The notes: a model not told the origin generated them from the letters alone. 8,806 nt of DNA from CAZIKB01 sp964539665 (GCA_964539665.1 CAZIKB010000192.1:1-8806); one strand, 5' to 3'; positions 1-7,022 are shown, counted from the stretch's first letter. Translations and numbers: made by a program.

Positions 1-70
1 ATTGCTTTGTCATGTGCAATCTCTTTTTGGGTTAACTAGCACAACGGGTTATTAGATAAAATAACATAAT

Positions 71-137
71 CCACACGGATAAAATAATTACACGGAAACT
101 TTAATAAATAATCCGCGTGAGTTTTTGATCTGTGTGG
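71..137. repeat. Nested inverted repeat downstream of guaA
   Basis: CCACACGGAT at 71-80 faces ATCTGTGTGG at 128-137 (nine of ten positions complementary, the tenth a G-T pair if read from the plus strand). Inside it, CACGGA at 91-96 faces TCCGCGTG at 112-119 with a two-base bulge. The four arms are variants of one short word (ACACGGAT and its complement). The element begins about 20 bases past the guaA stop, so it could act as a transcript-end structure for the operon. However, it has long AT-rich loops and no clean U-tract, so it is not a textbook intrinsic terminator. Similar degenerate CACGGATT-like words recur between genes in many genomes, so a dispersed repeat is an equal alternative. 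Confidence 0.45.
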
Positions 138-159
138 TTCATAACCATGACGTCAAAAA

Positions 160-1707
160 TCACTCCCATTCAATTGTACTCGGCGGCTTTGAGCTAATAT
201 CATAGACAACTCGATTAACCCCTTTCACTTCATTGATAATTCGATTAGAAATTATTGCCAGAAGATCATAAGGAATACGAGCCCAATCGGCTGTCATGCC
301 ATCCAAACTGGTAACTGCCCTGATACCTATGACATTTTCATAAGTGCGTTGATCGCCCATGACTCCAACCGTCTTGACAGGGAGCAAAACAGCAAAAGCC
401 TGCCAAATCTTATCATACCAGTTGTTATTAATTAATTCCTCGATAAAAATCCAATCCACTTCCTTCAAAATAGCCAATCGTTCTTCAGTCACTTCTTCTA
501 AAATCCTGATGGCCAATCCTGGACCAGGAAATGGATGCCGATTGATCATTTTATCGGCCAGGCCTAATTCGTGGCCAACGTTTCGAACTTCATCCTTAAA
601 CAACTCTCTCAAAGGTTCTATCAGGTGCAGGTTCATGACATCCGGTAAACCTCCAACATTGTGATGGGTTTTAATGGTTTCCGCCGGCCCCTGGGAAGAA
701 GCGCTTTCGATAACATCAGGATATAACGTGCCCTGCACTAAATAATTTACGCCCGCAATTTTTTCCGCTTCCTTTTCAAAAATCTCGATAAAAGTATTTC
801 CTATTATTTTGCGCTTTTTTTCGGGATCAATTATCCCTGACAACCGTTCAAGAAACTGTTTCGAGGCGTCGACGATAATGAAGTTTGATTTGAAATACTC
901 TTTAAATGTATTTTCTACCTGCAAGACTTCGTTTTTGCGCATAAGTCCTGTATCGACAAAAATACAGGTTAACTGATCGCCAATTGCATTATATACCAAA
1001 GCTGCTGCAACTGAAGAATCAACTCCTCCACTCAAACCACATATTGCTTTTCCTGTACCAATTTGCTGCTTTATTTCATTTTTAGTTTGTGTTATAAAAG
1101 ATTCCGGCGTCCAGGTTCCTTTGCAGCGGCATATTTCAAATAAGAAGTTCTTAAGAATTTCCTTTCCCGAGACCGTGTGGACTACTTCAGGATGAAATTG
1201 CACACAGTATATTTTCTTGCCTTTATGAACTACCGCCGCAAAAGGAGAAGAAGCCGTATGGGCCAGAGCCTGGAAACCGGTCGGCAGTTGAATTATGGAA
1301 TCACCATGACTCATCCAGACCTGTGTGTTTTGGCTGATATTTTTGAAAAGATCTTCCCGGATGTCAATATTTAGTTGAGCTAAACCATACTCGCGCCTGG
1401 AAGCTTTTGCTATCTCTCCTCCAAAAAAGTGGGCGACTATTTGTAAACCATAACAAATGCCAAGTACCGGAATCTGCAGATCAAACAATGCTGCATCGGG
1501 TAATGGCGCTGATGAGTCATAAACTGAAGCCGGACTGCCGGATAAAATTATGGCCTTTGGTTTTAACCGCTCAATTTCATTAACAGAAATATTGAATGGC
1601 TTAATTTCAGAATATACACCCGCTTCCCGAACTCTGCGAGTTATGAGCTGCGTGTATTGTGAGCCAAAATCCAGAATAACAACAAAATCGTCAGGATGGA
1701 CTTTCAT
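160..1707 (-). CDS. guaA: GMP synthase (glutamine-hydrolysing)
   Basis: This 515-residue cytoplasmic enzyme makes GMP from XMP, ATP and glutamine, the last step of guanine nucleotide synthesis. The N-terminal class I glutamine amidotransferase domain (about 8-195) has the nucleophile Cys85 in GICYGLQ and the His172/Glu174 pair in FHPEV. The ATP pyrophosphatase domain follows, with the P-loop-like SGGVDS at 226-231. The C-terminal dimerisation/XMP-binding part carries HPFPGPGLAIR at 391-401 and ends in the family-typical PPSTIEWE. Length and all key residues are normal for a single-chain bacterial GuaA. The ATG start lies 8 bases after the surE stop. Only a weak GGA is seen upstream, so translation is probably coupled to surE. 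It is the last gene of the operon. Confidence 0.98.
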   Translation of the reverse strand: MKVHPDDFVVILDFGSQYTQLITRRVREAGVYSEIKPFNISVNEIERLKPKAIILSGSPASVYDSSAPLPDAALFDLQIPVLGICYGLQIVAHFFGGEIAKASRREYGLAQLNIDIREDLFKNISQNTQVWMSHGDSIIQLPTGFQALAHTASSPFAAVVHKGKKIYCVQFHPEVVHTVSGKEILKNFLFEICRCKGTWTPESFITQTKNEIKQQIGTGKAICGLSGGVDSSVAAALVYNAIGDQLTCIFVDTGLMRKNEVLQVENTFKEYFKSNFIIVDASKQFLERLSGIIDPEKKRKIIGNTFIEIFEKEAEKIAGVNYLVQGTLYPDVIESASSQGPAETIKTHHNVGGLPDVMNLHLIEPLRELFKDEVRNVGHELGLADKMINRHPFPGPGLAIRILEEVTEERLAILKEVDWIFIEELINNNWYDKIWQAFAVLLPVKTVGVMGDQRTYENVIGIRAVTSLDGMTADWARIPYDLLAIISNRIINEVKGVNRVVYDISSKPPSTIEWE

Positions 1708-1715
1708 TTAATCCG

Positions 1716-2489
1716 TTAAGCTGAAATTTCCCATGATTTCAATTCGTCAATAAAACTGAAGTTAGTTAACTGATAATGTATCGGTGTAATGGATACCTTT
1801 TTATTTAAAATCGCCCGATCATCAACATTTGAATCTTCTTCCAGTTGAACCTTTTTGCCAGTAAGCCAATAATACACTCGATTTTGAGGATCGATGCGCT
1901 TATCAAATCTCTCCTTAAAAACAGCCTGCCCCTGACGCGTTATCACAACCCCATGTATTTCTTCCTCCTTTTCAGGCGGGATATTCACATTCAGGAAAGT
2001 ACCTTGAGGTAAACCTTTAGCCAGCACTTTTTTGGCAAGTTTTCGGGCAAATTTCGCGGCAAAGGTAAAATCAGGATTAGTATAAGTTGTCAACGATATG
2101 GCAAACGAAGGTATGTTTAGAATTGTACCCTCTGTAGCAGCAGATACGGTCCCTGAATAAATAACATTTATTCCTGTATTTGATCCAAGATTAATACCCG
2201 AGACTACCAGATCAGGTTTGTAATCCAACAAAGCCCAGTAAGCAATTTTCACACAATCGGCCGGGGTTCCGTTGACCGCGTAGCCAAAAACCTCTCCATT
2301 CTTCTTATAATCCCATACCCGCAACGGATCGGATAAAGTAATGGCATGTCCGACCGCACTTTTTTCGCTGTCCGGCGCTACCACGACGACCTCGCCAATC
2401 TGTTTTAATTGCTGGTAAACTGCTGCTAAACCGGGTGCAGCTATTCCATCATCATTTGTCAGTAATATCCTAATTTGCTTTTGCTTCAT
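1716..2489 (-). CDS. surE: 5'/3'-nucleotidase SurE
   Basis: This 257-residue metal-dependent phosphatase removes phosphate from nucleoside 5'- and 3'-monophosphates; family members also act on short polyphosphate. The family signature is complete. ILLTNDDG gives the metal ligands Asp13 and Asp14, SAVGHAIT at 44-51 gives Ser44, and SGINLG at 98-103 gives Asn100; their spacing matches the known SurE metal site. NGTPADCVK (73-81) and YSGTVSAATEG (111-121) are also typical. No signal peptide is visible, so it is cytoplasmic. The ATG start is 16 bases after the accD stop and has no convincing Shine-Dalgarno site. surE is often beside protein-repair or stress genes such as pcm; here it sits between accD and guaA, which suggests a purine-nucleotide balancing role by context only. 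Confidence 0.96.
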   Translation of the reverse strand: MKQKQIRILLTNDDGIAAPGLAAVYQQLKQIGEVVVVAPDSEKSAVGHAITLSDPLRVWDYKKNGEVFGYAVNGTPADCVKIAYWALLDYKPDLVVSGINLGSNTGINVIYSGTVSAATEGTILNIPSFAISLTTYTNPDFTFAAKFARKLAKKVLAKGLPQGTFLNVNIPPEKEEEIHGVVITRQGQAVFKERFDKRIDPQNRVYYWLTGKKVQLEEDSNVDDRAILNKKVSITPIHYQLTNFSFIDELKSWEISA

Positions 2490-2505
2490 GTAATTTTATA
2501 TTAAA

Positions 2506-3453
2506 TCAATTTTCAGATGAAGTTCCTTCTAAATTTTCAACTACCGGCGCCGGATTTTCCACAAAATCCTTCACATTTGTTGATTCTAAAACGCCATTCT
2601 TCGAATCAGATTCAAATTGGTCCAACGCAAAATCTAAAATGAGTTTCAACCTATCTTTCATTTCATGACGGCCCACGACAGCATCAACAAACCCATGTTT
2701 CAATTGAAAGTCAGAGCGTTGAAAACCATCAGGGAGATCCTGACCAATTGTCTGCTTTATCACTCTCGGGCCCGCAAATGCAATGAGCGCACCCGGTTCA
2801 GCCAAAATAATATCACCTAACATGGCATAACTGGCCGTAACCCCGCCTGTTGTTGGATCAGTTACAATTGAAACGTAAAGAATCCCGGCGTCGGAAAGCC
2901 TGGCGAGTCGTGATGACGTTTTGGCCATTTGCATCAGCGAAATTGCACTTTCCTGCATGCGCGCGCCGCCTGATGCAGAAATAATAATAAGCGGATTTTT
3001 TCGATTTATTGATTCGTCAATTGCCCGCGCAATTTTTTCGCCAACCACTGAACCCATACTTCCTCCGATGAAACTAAAATCCATAATGCAAAGAACAACT
3101 GGATGACCATAAAGTGTACCAAAACCAGTTCGGACTGCCTCGTTAATTCCGGTCTTTTTTACGGCACTCTTTATTTGATCTACATATTTTTTTTGGGCCT
3201 TGAATTTTAGAAAGTCGATAGAAGTAATATGAGCATTAAATTCCTCGAATTCGCCTTCATCTAAAAGAAGTTTAATATAATCAGAACTTTGAATTCGAAA
3301 ATGAAACTGACATTTGCCACAAACATGAAATGTCCTTTCAAGCTCTTTTTTATAAATAATCTCCTCACAGCCTTCACACTTAACCCACAAGTTGGGCAAA
3401 TCTTTTTTTGTTTGTGGTTTTAAGCCTTCTTTCGCTCTTTTAAACCAATCCAT
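2506..3453 (-). CDS. accD: Acetyl-CoA carboxylase carboxyltransferase subunit beta
   Basis: This is the beta half of the carboxyltransferase that moves CO2 from carboxybiotin to acetyl-CoA, giving malonyl-CoA for fatty acid synthesis. It needs AccA, AccB and AccC, none of which is in the window. Residues are numbered from the ATG at 3453 (315 residues). The N-terminal zinc ribbon has Cys26, Cys29, Cys45 and Cys48. The crotonase-like core contains GGSMGSVVGEK, SASGGARMQES and DPTTGGVTASYAMLGD, ending near residue 280. About 30 extra residues follow, acidic and rich in Val, Pro and Asn, of no known function. An in-frame TTG at 3462 would add three residues and overlap rimI by 4 bases, but AGGAGG at 3464-3469 is one base from it and ten from the ATG. 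The ATG also gives the usual MxWFKRAK start of AccD. Confidence 0.97.
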   Translation of the reverse strand: MDWFKRAKEGLKPQTKKDLPNLWVKCEGCEEIIYKKELERTFHVCGKCQFHFRIQSSDYIKLLLDEGEFEEFNAHITSIDFLKFKAQKKYVDQIKSAVKKTGINEAVRTGFGTLYGHPVVLCIMDFSFIGGSMGSVVGEKIARAIDESINRKNPLIIISASGGARMQESAISLMQMAKTSSRLARLSDAGILYVSIVTDPTTGGVTASYAMLGDIILAEPGALIAFAGPRVIKQTIGQDLPDGFQRSDFQLKHGFVDAVVGRHEMKDRLKLILDFALDQFESDSKNGVLESTNVKDFVENPAPVVENLEGTSSEN

Positions 3454-3458
3454 ACTTA

Positions 3459-3965
3459 TCAAACCTCCTGTAAAGATAAACTCATCAAGAGCGCATCTTC
3501 TTTTTCTTTAGTATAATAATTTTTTCGCATCCCGGAAATTATAAAGCCTTGCCTGGCATACAAATTTCGGGCCGCAACATTCGATCTCCTTACTTCCAAA
3601 TGGAAAACCTGACAACCCTCGTATTTTAAATTGTCTGTAAACGTGTTCAGCAGAACACTGCCAATTTTATTTCTTCGATATTCGAAATCAATAGCAAAAG
3701 TACCAACATGCGCCTCAAAATCCAAATACCAGCCGATTATGTAACCAATAATTTTTCCATTTTCTTCCACCACCAATGAATAAGCAAGTGGGTTTTCCTG
3801 TATTTCATACAAAATATTAGTAAGTGACCATGGATGCGGGAAAGTCTTGCTTTCGATTGCACTAACCTGCTCTAAATCCTTTATTTGAATTTTACGAATA
3901 GAATAATCTGCAATTGCATAATTCAAAACAGGTTCCGGAAGCTTACACAAATCAACGGTTTTCAT
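3459..3965 (-). CDS. rimI: Ribosomal protein S18-alanine N-acetyltransferase RimI
   Basis: This is a 168-residue GNAT-fold acetyltransferase. RimI transfers acetyl from acetyl-CoA to the N-terminal alanine of ribosomal protein S18. The GNAT core runs from about residue 22 to 165. RRNKIGS at 97-103 is the acetyl-CoA pyrophosphate-binding loop, HLEVRRSNVAARNLYARQGF spans 122-141 with Glu124 at the position of the family's catalytic glutamate, and NYYTKEKEDALLMSL near the C-terminus is typical of RimI rather than of GNATs in general. About 20 residues precede the usual start. No other ATG exists, and GGAAGG at 3975-3980, nine bases before this ATG, supports it. It overlaps tsaB by 14 bases, the usual tsaB-rimI linkage. 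Substrate specificity is inferred from motif and context. Confidence 0.9.
   Translation of the reverse strand: MKTVDLCKLPEPVLNYAIADYSIRKIQIKDLEQVSAIESKTFPHPWSLTNILYEIQENPLAYSLVVEENGKIIGYIIGWYLDFEAHVGTFAIDFEYRRNKIGSVLLNTFTDNLKYEGCQVFHLEVRRSNVAARNLYARQGFIISGMRKNYYTKEKEDALLMSLSLQEV
3464..3469 (-). promoter_or_regulatory. Shine-Dalgarno site deciding the accD start
   Basis: A perfect AGGAGG (minus strand) lies within the last codons of rimI (Gln-Glu-Val-stop). It is ten bases before the ATG at 3453 and only one base before the alternative TTG at 3462, so it supports the ATG. Confidence 0.8.
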
Positions 3966-4635
3966 TATAGTAAACCTTCCGTTTCGGAGTAAATTCTTGC
4001 AAATATAAAGGTTCCAGTGAGGCCAAATCCTCTGTTTCTTTTTGCTGAATTTTCAAATATCCCATTTTTGCCACACTAAATGGACTTAAAGCGGTATGCT
4101 CTAACGGAGCTAAAATTGCTTCATCTGCTGTTATTTTTGCAGCCATATCTACCGGATGTGAAATAACCAGAGTTTTTTCTGTTATATAGTTATCTACTGC
4201 ATCTGAATTGATAATCTGGTACTCGGAACACCTTTGCAGTCCATCCATCTTTTTATGGTACAAAGCAAAATATACTTCCTCTGCTCTTGCTTTTAAGATT
4301 GTACAGATTTTTCCTGTCCAGAACAGGGCTCCGTTGGCCATGGCGTCAAGCGTATTCACGCTAACCAATGGAATGTCTAATGAATAAGCCAGGCCCTTAC
4401 TAACCGCAATGCCAATTCGAAGGCCGGAAAAAGAACCTGGTCCAATAACGAGGACAATTCCATCTAATTCCTTCAAACTCCATTGCGCTTCTTTTATCAG
4501 ATAATCTACGGTTGATATTAGTTTCTCATTATGTACATTTTTCTGATTCAGCAGATATTCTGCCACAAGCTGATTATTTTCAGTTAATGCGACACCGCAA
4601 ATATCCGTGGCAGTTTCAATGGCAAGCAGTTTCAT
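3952..4635 (-). CDS. tsaB: tRNA threonylcarbamoyladenosine biosynthesis protein TsaB
   Basis: This 227-residue protein has the ASKHA (actin-like) fold and no catalytic activity of its own. It dimerises with TsaD and, with TsaE, forms the complex that puts the threonylcarbamoyl group on A37 of ANN-decoding tRNAs. MKLLAIETATDICGVAL opens the first actin-like subdomain, NVHNEKLI (33-40) matches the HSE-type segment, and VIGPGSFSGLRIGIAVSKGL (63-82) is the most diagnostic stretch, followed by PLVSVNTLDAMA. The C-terminal half is shorter and more variable, as usual for TsaB compared with TsaD. The start ATG overlaps the tsaE stop in an ATGA, and no Shine-Dalgarno site is seen, so translational coupling is likely. 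tsaD is not in the window. Confidence 0.95.
   Translation of the reverse strand: MKLLAIETATDICGVALTENNQLVAEYLLNQKNVHNEKLISTVDYLIKEAQWSLKELDGIVLVIGPGSFSGLRIGIAVSKGLAYSLDIPLVSVNTLDAMANGALFWTGKICTILKARAEEVYFALYHKKMDGLQRCSEYQIINSDAVDNYITEKTLVISHPVDMAAKITADEAILAPLEHTALSPFSVAKMGYLKIQQKETEDLASLEPLYLQEFTPKRKVYYNENR
3975..3980 (-). promoter_or_regulatory. Ribosome binding site of rimI
   Basis: GGAAGG on the minus strand lies nine bases before the rimI ATG, inside the 3' end of tsaB. It supports the start that gives RimI an N-terminal extension of about 20 residues. Confidence 0.6.
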
Positions 4636-5114
4636 AATTCACGAACAACGATTTTCCGGGTATTTTCGAGACCTTCTCTGTAACAATTTTTTAGATATAT
4701 TTCAATTCTATTTTTCGGCAAAAAATCAATAACTTTATCCGCCCACTCAATTAAACAGACGCCTGAGTCATAAAAATATTCATCACTGCCAATTTCATAA
4801 ATTTCCGATGCTTTCTCAATCCGATAAAAGTCAAAATGATAAACAGGAAACTTTCCGGTGTATTCATTAATCAAAGTAAAAGTCGGGCTGGTAGATTCTT
4901 CCACGACATTTAATCCGCGGCACACGCCTTTGATGAATGTGGTTTTACCGCTGCCGAGGTCTCCAATCAGGGCTACCACTGATCCTGGTTTAAGTCTGCC
5001 AGCAAATTTTTCACCAACCCGCAGCGTCTCCTCAGGACTATTCGTGATAATTTTTTTCTCACTAAAGTCGAAATCAGGCGCACAACTTCTTTTTTCACAT
5101 TCAACAATTGACAT
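4632..5114 (-). CDS. tsaE: tRNA threonylcarbamoyladenosine biosynthesis ATPase TsaE
   Basis: This 160-residue P-loop ATPase binds the TsaB-TsaD dimer, and its ATP hydrolysis is needed for repeated rounds of t6A formation. The Walker A motif is GDLGSGKTT at 51-59 with Lys57. SPTFTLINEY at 76-85 is the conserved switch-like strand, VYHFDFYRIE (91-100) holds the conserved acidic pair, and LIEWADK (121-127) is a family hallmark. The protein has about 20 residues before the usual start (which would be near KIITNSPEET); no other in-frame ATG is present and no Shine-Dalgarno site precedes this one. The gene follows the PorX-like gene after 46 bases and overlaps tsaB by 4 bases. Confidence 0.96.
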   Translation of the reverse strand: MSIVECEKRSCAPDFDFSEKKIITNSPEETLRVGEKFAGRLKPGSVVALIGDLGSGKTTFIKGVCRGLNVVEESTSPTFTLINEYTGKFPVYHFDFYRIEKASEIYEIGSDEYFYDSGVCLIEWADKVIDFLPKNRIEIYLKNCYREGLENTRKIVVREL

Positions 5115-5123
5115 TCGATTTTG

Positions 5124-5153
5124 CAGTATAAAATTTGAATTTAAAATTTACTG
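5124..5153. repeat. AT-rich inverted repeat between the PorX-like gene and tsaE
   Basis: The 30 bases are bounded by CAGTA (5124-5128) and TACTG (5149-5153). The arms can pair over about ten base pairs with a three-base bulge and a seven-base loop. It fills most of the 46-base gap. There is no GC-rich stem or U-tract, so it is not a good terminator. On the minus strand it contains TATACT (5125-5130), a near-consensus -10 hexamer ten bases before the tsaE ATG, but no matching -35 element is seen. Confidence 0.3.
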
Positions 5154-5160
5154 TTTCCCC

Positions 5161-6720
5161 TTACTTAGGCTCTAACGTAACTATCGGTAAAATCATTTCC
5201 TCCATAGAAACCCCGCCATGCTGCAGACTGTCACGAAAGTAATTTAAGTAATAATGATAATTCGTTGGATATACAAAATAAAAATCTTCTTTGGCAATTA
5301 AATAATTTGAGTTAATACCTGTTGATGCAAGTTTGTATTCTGATGGATCTTTTACAATAATTGCATGTTTCGGTTCAACTTTGAGACTTTTGCCAACTTT
5401 ATATCTGAGATTTGTTGAGGTATCCCGATCTCCGATAACTTTTGCTCCCCGCATTCCACGCACGCTGCCATGGTCTGTCGTAATAACTACTGTACTATTT
5501 CGCTTTGCCAGCTCTTTTAATATTTGAAAAATATATGAATGCTCAAACCAGGATTTCGTGAGCGAACGATAGGCTGACTCATCAGGTACAATTTCACGTA
5601 AAACATCAGAATCACTTCGGCTGTGAGCTAATATATCTACAAAATTGATAACAATAGAAAGCAAAGGTATATTTGAAAATGACGCTATTTTGTTTACAAC
5701 ACTTTTAGCTTCATTGACGTCTAATATTTTCACATACTTGGACCCGGGCTTAAGCTGCACGCCTGAATCAGCCAATTGATAATCCAGCAGTTGGTGCTCG
5801 TGCCTGTTCAGGCTAAGTTCATCATTAAAACCAGACGACCAGAGTTCAGGATATTTTTCTTCAATCTCACTCGGAAAAAGTCCGCTGAAAATAGCATTTC
5901 TCGAAAAAGGCGTAGCGGTTGGCAGGATAGAAAAATAAATATCTTTTTTAATATTAAAATAAGGGTGCAGGACTGGTGCAATAGTAAGCCATTGATCCAA
6001 ACGTAAATTGTCGATTACTATAAACACGACGTTTCGTTTTTCGTTTAAAAGCGGGACAAGAAACTTCCTGACTAAATCAGTCGAAAGCGTCGGAGAGTCG
6101 GTTTTATTGTTCAGCCAATCAGGATATTTTTTTTCAATAAATTTGCCAAATTCAAGATTGCATTCACGCTCCTGGGCGCTCAGACTCTGCTTGAGATCGA
6201 GACCGGTGTGTTGATCCGTTTCAATTTCCCATTCACAAAGCATTGAATGAATCTTAATCCAATCCTGCCAGGAAAGCGATCCATGCAGCATTTGCGATAT
6301 CTCATTAAATTTAGAAGTATAATCTACGAAAATTCGCTCCCTGGTTATTTTGCTGCTTTCCAGTATTTTTTTGCATGTTGACAGAATTTGACTGGGATTT
6401 ACAGGTTTGGTTAAGTAGTCGTCAATCTTGCTGCCAATGGCGTCCACCATTAGAGATTCTTCCTCATTTTTTGTCACCATAACTACCGGAAGCAACGGGT
6501 AGGATTCCTTAATTTCACCTAACGCGGTCAAACCGTCTTTTCCATACAACATTTCGTCAAGTAAAACCATGTCAAAATTTTGTTCAGAAATCAATGCCAG
6601 AGCATCGTCCGCATTGGTGACCGGGGTGATTTGATAGCCTCTTTCTTCTAAAAAAATAATATGAGCGCGCAACAAATCAATCTCATCATCCACCCAGAGA
6701 ATTTTACCTTTAAAATCCAT
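5161..6720 (-). CDS. porX: PorX-like response regulator with PglZ (alkaline phosphatase superfamily) domain
   Basis: This is a 519-residue cytoplasmic signalling protein. Residues 5-120 are a CheY-like receiver with acidic Asp11/Asp12, phosphoacceptor Asp55, Thr83 and Lys105, all intact. A mainly helical linker (about 125-225) leads to a PglZ-type alkaline phosphatase domain. Likely metal-site residues are Asp237 (VIDNLRLD), Thr270 in PTATPFSRN, Asp362 and His366 (VDILAHS), Asp416/His417 (TTDHGS) and His501 (QHGG). This architecture and length match PorX, the regulator of type IX secretion in Bacteroidota, whose PglZ domain is reported to cleave oligonucleotides. There is no DNA-binding domain and no partner kinase in the window. 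The symbol is by domain homology; the same architecture also occurs in relatives with unproven roles. An AAGG about 14 bases before the ATG is a weak ribosome site. Confidence 0.88.
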   Translation of the reverse strand: MDFKGKILWVDDEIDLLRAHIIFLEERGYQITPVTNADDALALISEQNFDMVLLDEMLYGKDGLTALGEIKESYPLLPVVMVTKNEEESLMVDAIGSKIDDYLTKPVNPSQILSTCKKILESSKITRERIFVDYTSKFNEISQMLHGSLSWQDWIKIHSMLCEWEIETDQHTGLDLKQSLSAQERECNLEFGKFIEKKYPDWLNNKTDSPTLSTDLVRKFLVPLLNEKRNVVFIVIDNLRLDQWLTIAPVLHPYFNIKKDIYFSILPTATPFSRNAIFSGLFPSEIEEKYPELWSSGFNDELSLNRHEHQLLDYQLADSGVQLKPGSKYVKILDVNEAKSVVNKIASFSNIPLLSIVINFVDILAHSRSDSDVLREIVPDESAYRSLTKSWFEHSYIFQILKELAKRNSTVVITTDHGSVRGMRGAKVIGDRDTSTNLRYKVGKSLKVEPKHAIIVKDPSEYKLASTGINSNYLIAKEDFYFVYPTNYHYYLNYFRDSLQHGGVSMEEMILPIVTLEPK

Positions 6721-6756
6721 TGAATCAAATTTACCTTTTAAAAAATATCAGATGCC

Positions 6757-6785
6757 AAAATAGGAATTTTTCACTCCATTGTCAA
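6757..6785 (-). promoter_or_regulatory. Sigma-70-like promoter for the PorX-like gene and operon
   Basis: On the minus strand, a perfect TTGACA at 6780-6785 and TATTTT at 6757-6762 are separated by exactly 17 bases. The -10 box matches TATAAT at four of six positions, including the key first two and last. Transcription would start near 6750, giving a leader of about 30 bases before the ATG at 6720. As the next six genes follow with gaps of at most 46 bases, this could drive the whole block down to guaA. Confidence 0.55.
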
Positions 6786-6865
6786 TAGCATTTTATTTGA
6801 GCAATTCTGATTAAAAGGCCGGAAGACTGTTAGTTTTGCTTGTTTTAGGTTGATGGGGATAGGCT

Positions 6866-6893
6866 GTCGACGGTTGACAGTTTGCAGTTGACA
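6866..6893. repeat. Four tandem degenerate heptamers (GTTGACA-like)
   Basis: On the plus strand four consecutive 7-base units read GTCGACG, GTTGACA, GTTTGCA and GTTGACA. Units two and four are identical, and the others differ from them by two positions each. The first part also forms an imperfect palindrome: CTGTCGAC at 6864-6871 facing GTTGACAG at 6873-6880. It resembles short tandem intergenic heptamer repeats seen in various bacteria. It lies about 80 bases upstream of the predicted -35 box, so a binding-site role cannot be excluded. Confidence 0.5.
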
Positions 6894-7022
6894 AGTAGGT
6901 TTGCGATGTTTGTTGTGTCAATCCCTTCTTACAACTCAGGTCAATTACTATTCACTTTCGCCACATATAAACATTCTGTTAAAATTATGCACTAAAAAAA
7001 TCCTGATCTTTAGTTACTTCGC

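Larger units (their letters stand above)
6721..7022. other. Intergenic spacer between the repeat protein and the PorX-like gene
   Basis: This 302-base spacer has no convincing open reading frame on either strand. It holds the promoter at 6757-6785 and the heptamer repeat at 6866-6893. Past the stop of the repeat-protein gene there is a T-run on the minus strand (around 6986-6992) within a weak, nearly all-AT hairpin, which is not enough to call a terminator. Confidence 0.6.

Noticed and set aside
1..20. Inverted repeat ATTGC...GCAAT at the window edge
   Set aside because: A five-base stem with a ten-base loop is expected by chance in AT-rich sequence.
359..1374. Plus-strand reading frames of 101 and 65 residues opposite guaA
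   Set aside because: They lie wholly antisense to a complete, highly conserved gene, have no ribosome sites and no recognisable protein features.
5333..6214. Three plus-strand reading frames opposite the PorX-like gene
   Set aside because: They are shadows of a gene with all its motifs intact and show low-complexity or atypical composition.
6873..6893. TTGACA words on the plus strand as -35 promoter elements
   Set aside because: They are part of the heptamer array, no -10 box follows at the right distance, and no plus-strand gene lies downstream.
6980..7010. Possible intrinsic terminator of the repeat-protein gene
   Set aside because: The stem is about seven pairs, almost all A-T with a G-T wobble, and the T-run is inside the stem instead of after it.
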